DNA from: Torreya grandis
Taxonomy: Eukaryota > Streptophyta > Pinopsida > Cupressales > Taxaceae
DNA: 64,000 bases
Assembly: GCA_037957365.1 (NCBI GenBank)
Contig: JARHVA010004088.1
Location: 437,501 to 501,500, forward strand
Direction: 5' to 3'
Shown: one piece after another, positions 62,600-64,000 of the stretch
How the letters are laid out: each line of letters starts with the position of its first letter
Numbering within the stretch: the first letter of the stretch is position 1
Position numbers and translations under genes: made by a program
Notes under the pieces: generated by a model
Told to the model about the DNA's origin: nothing
The model's database searches: none
Seen by the model: only the letters and a program-made list of their open reading frames with translations

Positions 62600-64000
62600 A
62601 GGATAAGATCAAACAATTCCTATTAAGAACATCAAATATGTTTCCAACCTCTGTTTGGTCCATAGTGTTTTTCAAGAGAATGCGGCTATTAAACTATTTT
62701 TGTACTTCATTCAAAGGAAAAGCACTGAAGTGGTATATAAATATCCCAATAAAATCCATTGATTCTTTGTATTACTTAGGTGTAACCTTAGTTAGGAAAT
62801 TTGAGGACAAATCTGATCAGTTGTCCTTAGTTGAATAGCTAACCACCATAAAGAGGGCTCCTCATAAGTTCATGATTGACTTTAACCTTTGATTTCAAAA
62901 AACATGGACCAAGATACCTCTATTGATCAAGACATTCAAAAAAATATGAATTTTTATATTATCTAAGGGCCCTCAATTATAATGTTAGTGTCTTGATATA
63001 GTCATTGGGTGGTATCACTTTTCTTAATGCATATTAAGATGCAATAAGAGCTAAAATAGTTTGATACAAGTTGTAAAATTGGCACCTAGGCCTCCTATGC
63101 CTTTTTTACCTAAAACATAGCCCATAACATCCCTTAAATATCCTCCTATGGCTCCTATTACATCCGCTTAACACAATTTTTATCCCCTCCTACCCGATCA
63201 ACTGAGATTGGAGATCTCAAAGAAATGTTGCAGTCCTTTGGGAGTGAAATTATCCAACTGAAGTAGCAGCAATACCAAGAAAATATCCCTTACCAAGCAC
63301 CTAGTCAGCCTACCTATAAACCTTTTAGATATAAAAGGCTACCCTATCAAATCTTCATAAAATAAAAACCATCCTGTCAAGTTCAAGGAGTTATCACTCA
63401 AGTCAAAGCATATGTAGTTTTTGATCCAAATCCTCCATCATCTTCTAAGGCTATTGTTATTATGCTTACCTATAATAACATGATTCAAATTTTAGGTTGG
63501 TATCCCTCAAATCAAAATGACTTACAAAATTAAGCATTTGTCAACCAATCTATAGTGATGCCTCAAATGACTCAAGAAAAGGATTCTCTTCAAAATGGCA
63601 AAAAATGATTAAGGTATGGCACAACAAGACAAAATTAGTCATGAACAAGGGAAAATGGATTATACTTTTGTTAATTGGCATATTGATGATCATGTGGCCT
63701 TGAATCAAGTTGGTGACTTAGGTGCCTAAAGTAGTGTGGTTACAACTGTGAATAGAGTAAAAAAGAGAGATATTGAAGAGACCAAGGGGGTTTTACATTC
63801 TTCAATTATACTTCCTAATGTTCCTAAGAATGTTAGAAATTATTTTACTACCCCTATACCATAAAAAAATCATAATGTATAGGTTATCATGTCTCATCAA
63901 GCATCATAATTTCAAGATCAACTAACTATTCAAAAAGTGCAGCCAAGGGTAAGTGAAGTTCTTTATAGTATTTTCTATCATATGAAGAAGTCAAATGTTA
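62600..64000 (+). pseudogene. Ty3/gypsy gag, runs off the window
   Basis: The stop-free stretch 62638-62838 contains FCTSFKGKALKWYINIPIKS and LVRKFEDKSDQLSLVE, the Gag pattern of a small hydrophobic helix, a Trp-Tyr/Phe pair, IxS and a basic helix. Downstream, with frame changes: APHKFMIDFN, FQKTWTKIPL, SLIQVVKLAPRPPMPFLP, and a probable coiled coil (EMLQSFGSEIIQL). From 63.65 kb a frame with VNWHIDDHVALNQVGDLG and ILPNVPKNVRNYFTTPIP continues to the edge. The Gag would form the particle. The lineage is uncertain. Confidence 0.65.

Overview
This window looks like heterochromatic, transposon-dominated nuclear DNA of a large-genome land plant. A gymnosperm is the best guess, but nothing in the sequence fixes the species. 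It is strongly AT-rich, poor in CpG and visibly poor in CAG/CTG. I found no intact gene of normal length. Almost everything recognisable is plant transposon coding sequence broken by in-frame stops, mostly TAG where a Gln or Trp codon is expected, plus small indels. I see no rRNA or tRNA gene and no CRISPR.

Layout, left to right. (1) Bases 1-885 and 16711 to about 21519 are the two halves of a minus-strand Ty3/gypsy element of the Tat type ('Tat-B' here). It is split inside gag by (2) a CACTA (En/Spm) DNA transposon at 886-16710. The CACTA carries terminal inverted and subterminal repeats, a TAT target duplication and a TNP2-type transposase on the minus strand (about 11.4-14.8 kb). It also holds three other decayed reading frames, including an unrecognised plus-strand gene of nearly 1000 codons at about 5.75-8.64 kb. 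(3) A decayed plant-mobile-domain (PMD) gene with one probable intron lies at 21590-23198, minus strand. (4) A complete Tat-lineage retrotransposon ('Tat-A') occupies 23784-41052: 17.3 kb, about 0.7-kb LTRs, ACATA target duplication, gag, protease, G-patch-like segment, RT, RNase H, a second RNase H-like domain, integrase, and an antisense frame before the 3' LTR. (5) 41.05-44.12 kb holds minisatellites and a decayed minus-strand coding stretch. (6) A complete but dead Ty1/copia element lies at 44122-49373, minus strand. (7) A decayed minus-strand chromovirus pol spans about 50.87-54.35 kb. (8) 54.4-62.1 kb is non-coding and rich in tandem repeats, an unusually long (GA)n, and a striking pair of long palindromes. 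(9) A further Ty3/gypsy element enters at a primer-binding-like site at 62162 and its gag runs off the right edge.

The elements do not form a pathway. They record nested insertions: Tat-B was hit by the CACTA; Tat-A landed upstream of the PMD gene; copia landed in another coding relic. Tat-A and Tat-B are related, because their leaders and gag N-termini match in inverted orientation. The most interesting items are the unknown 5.75-8.64 kb gene, the antisense frame in Tat-A, the PMD gene, the AT-flanked fold-back structures at two distant sites, and the decay pattern that suggests CHG methylation. All names rest on reading motifs by eye; no database search was possible.
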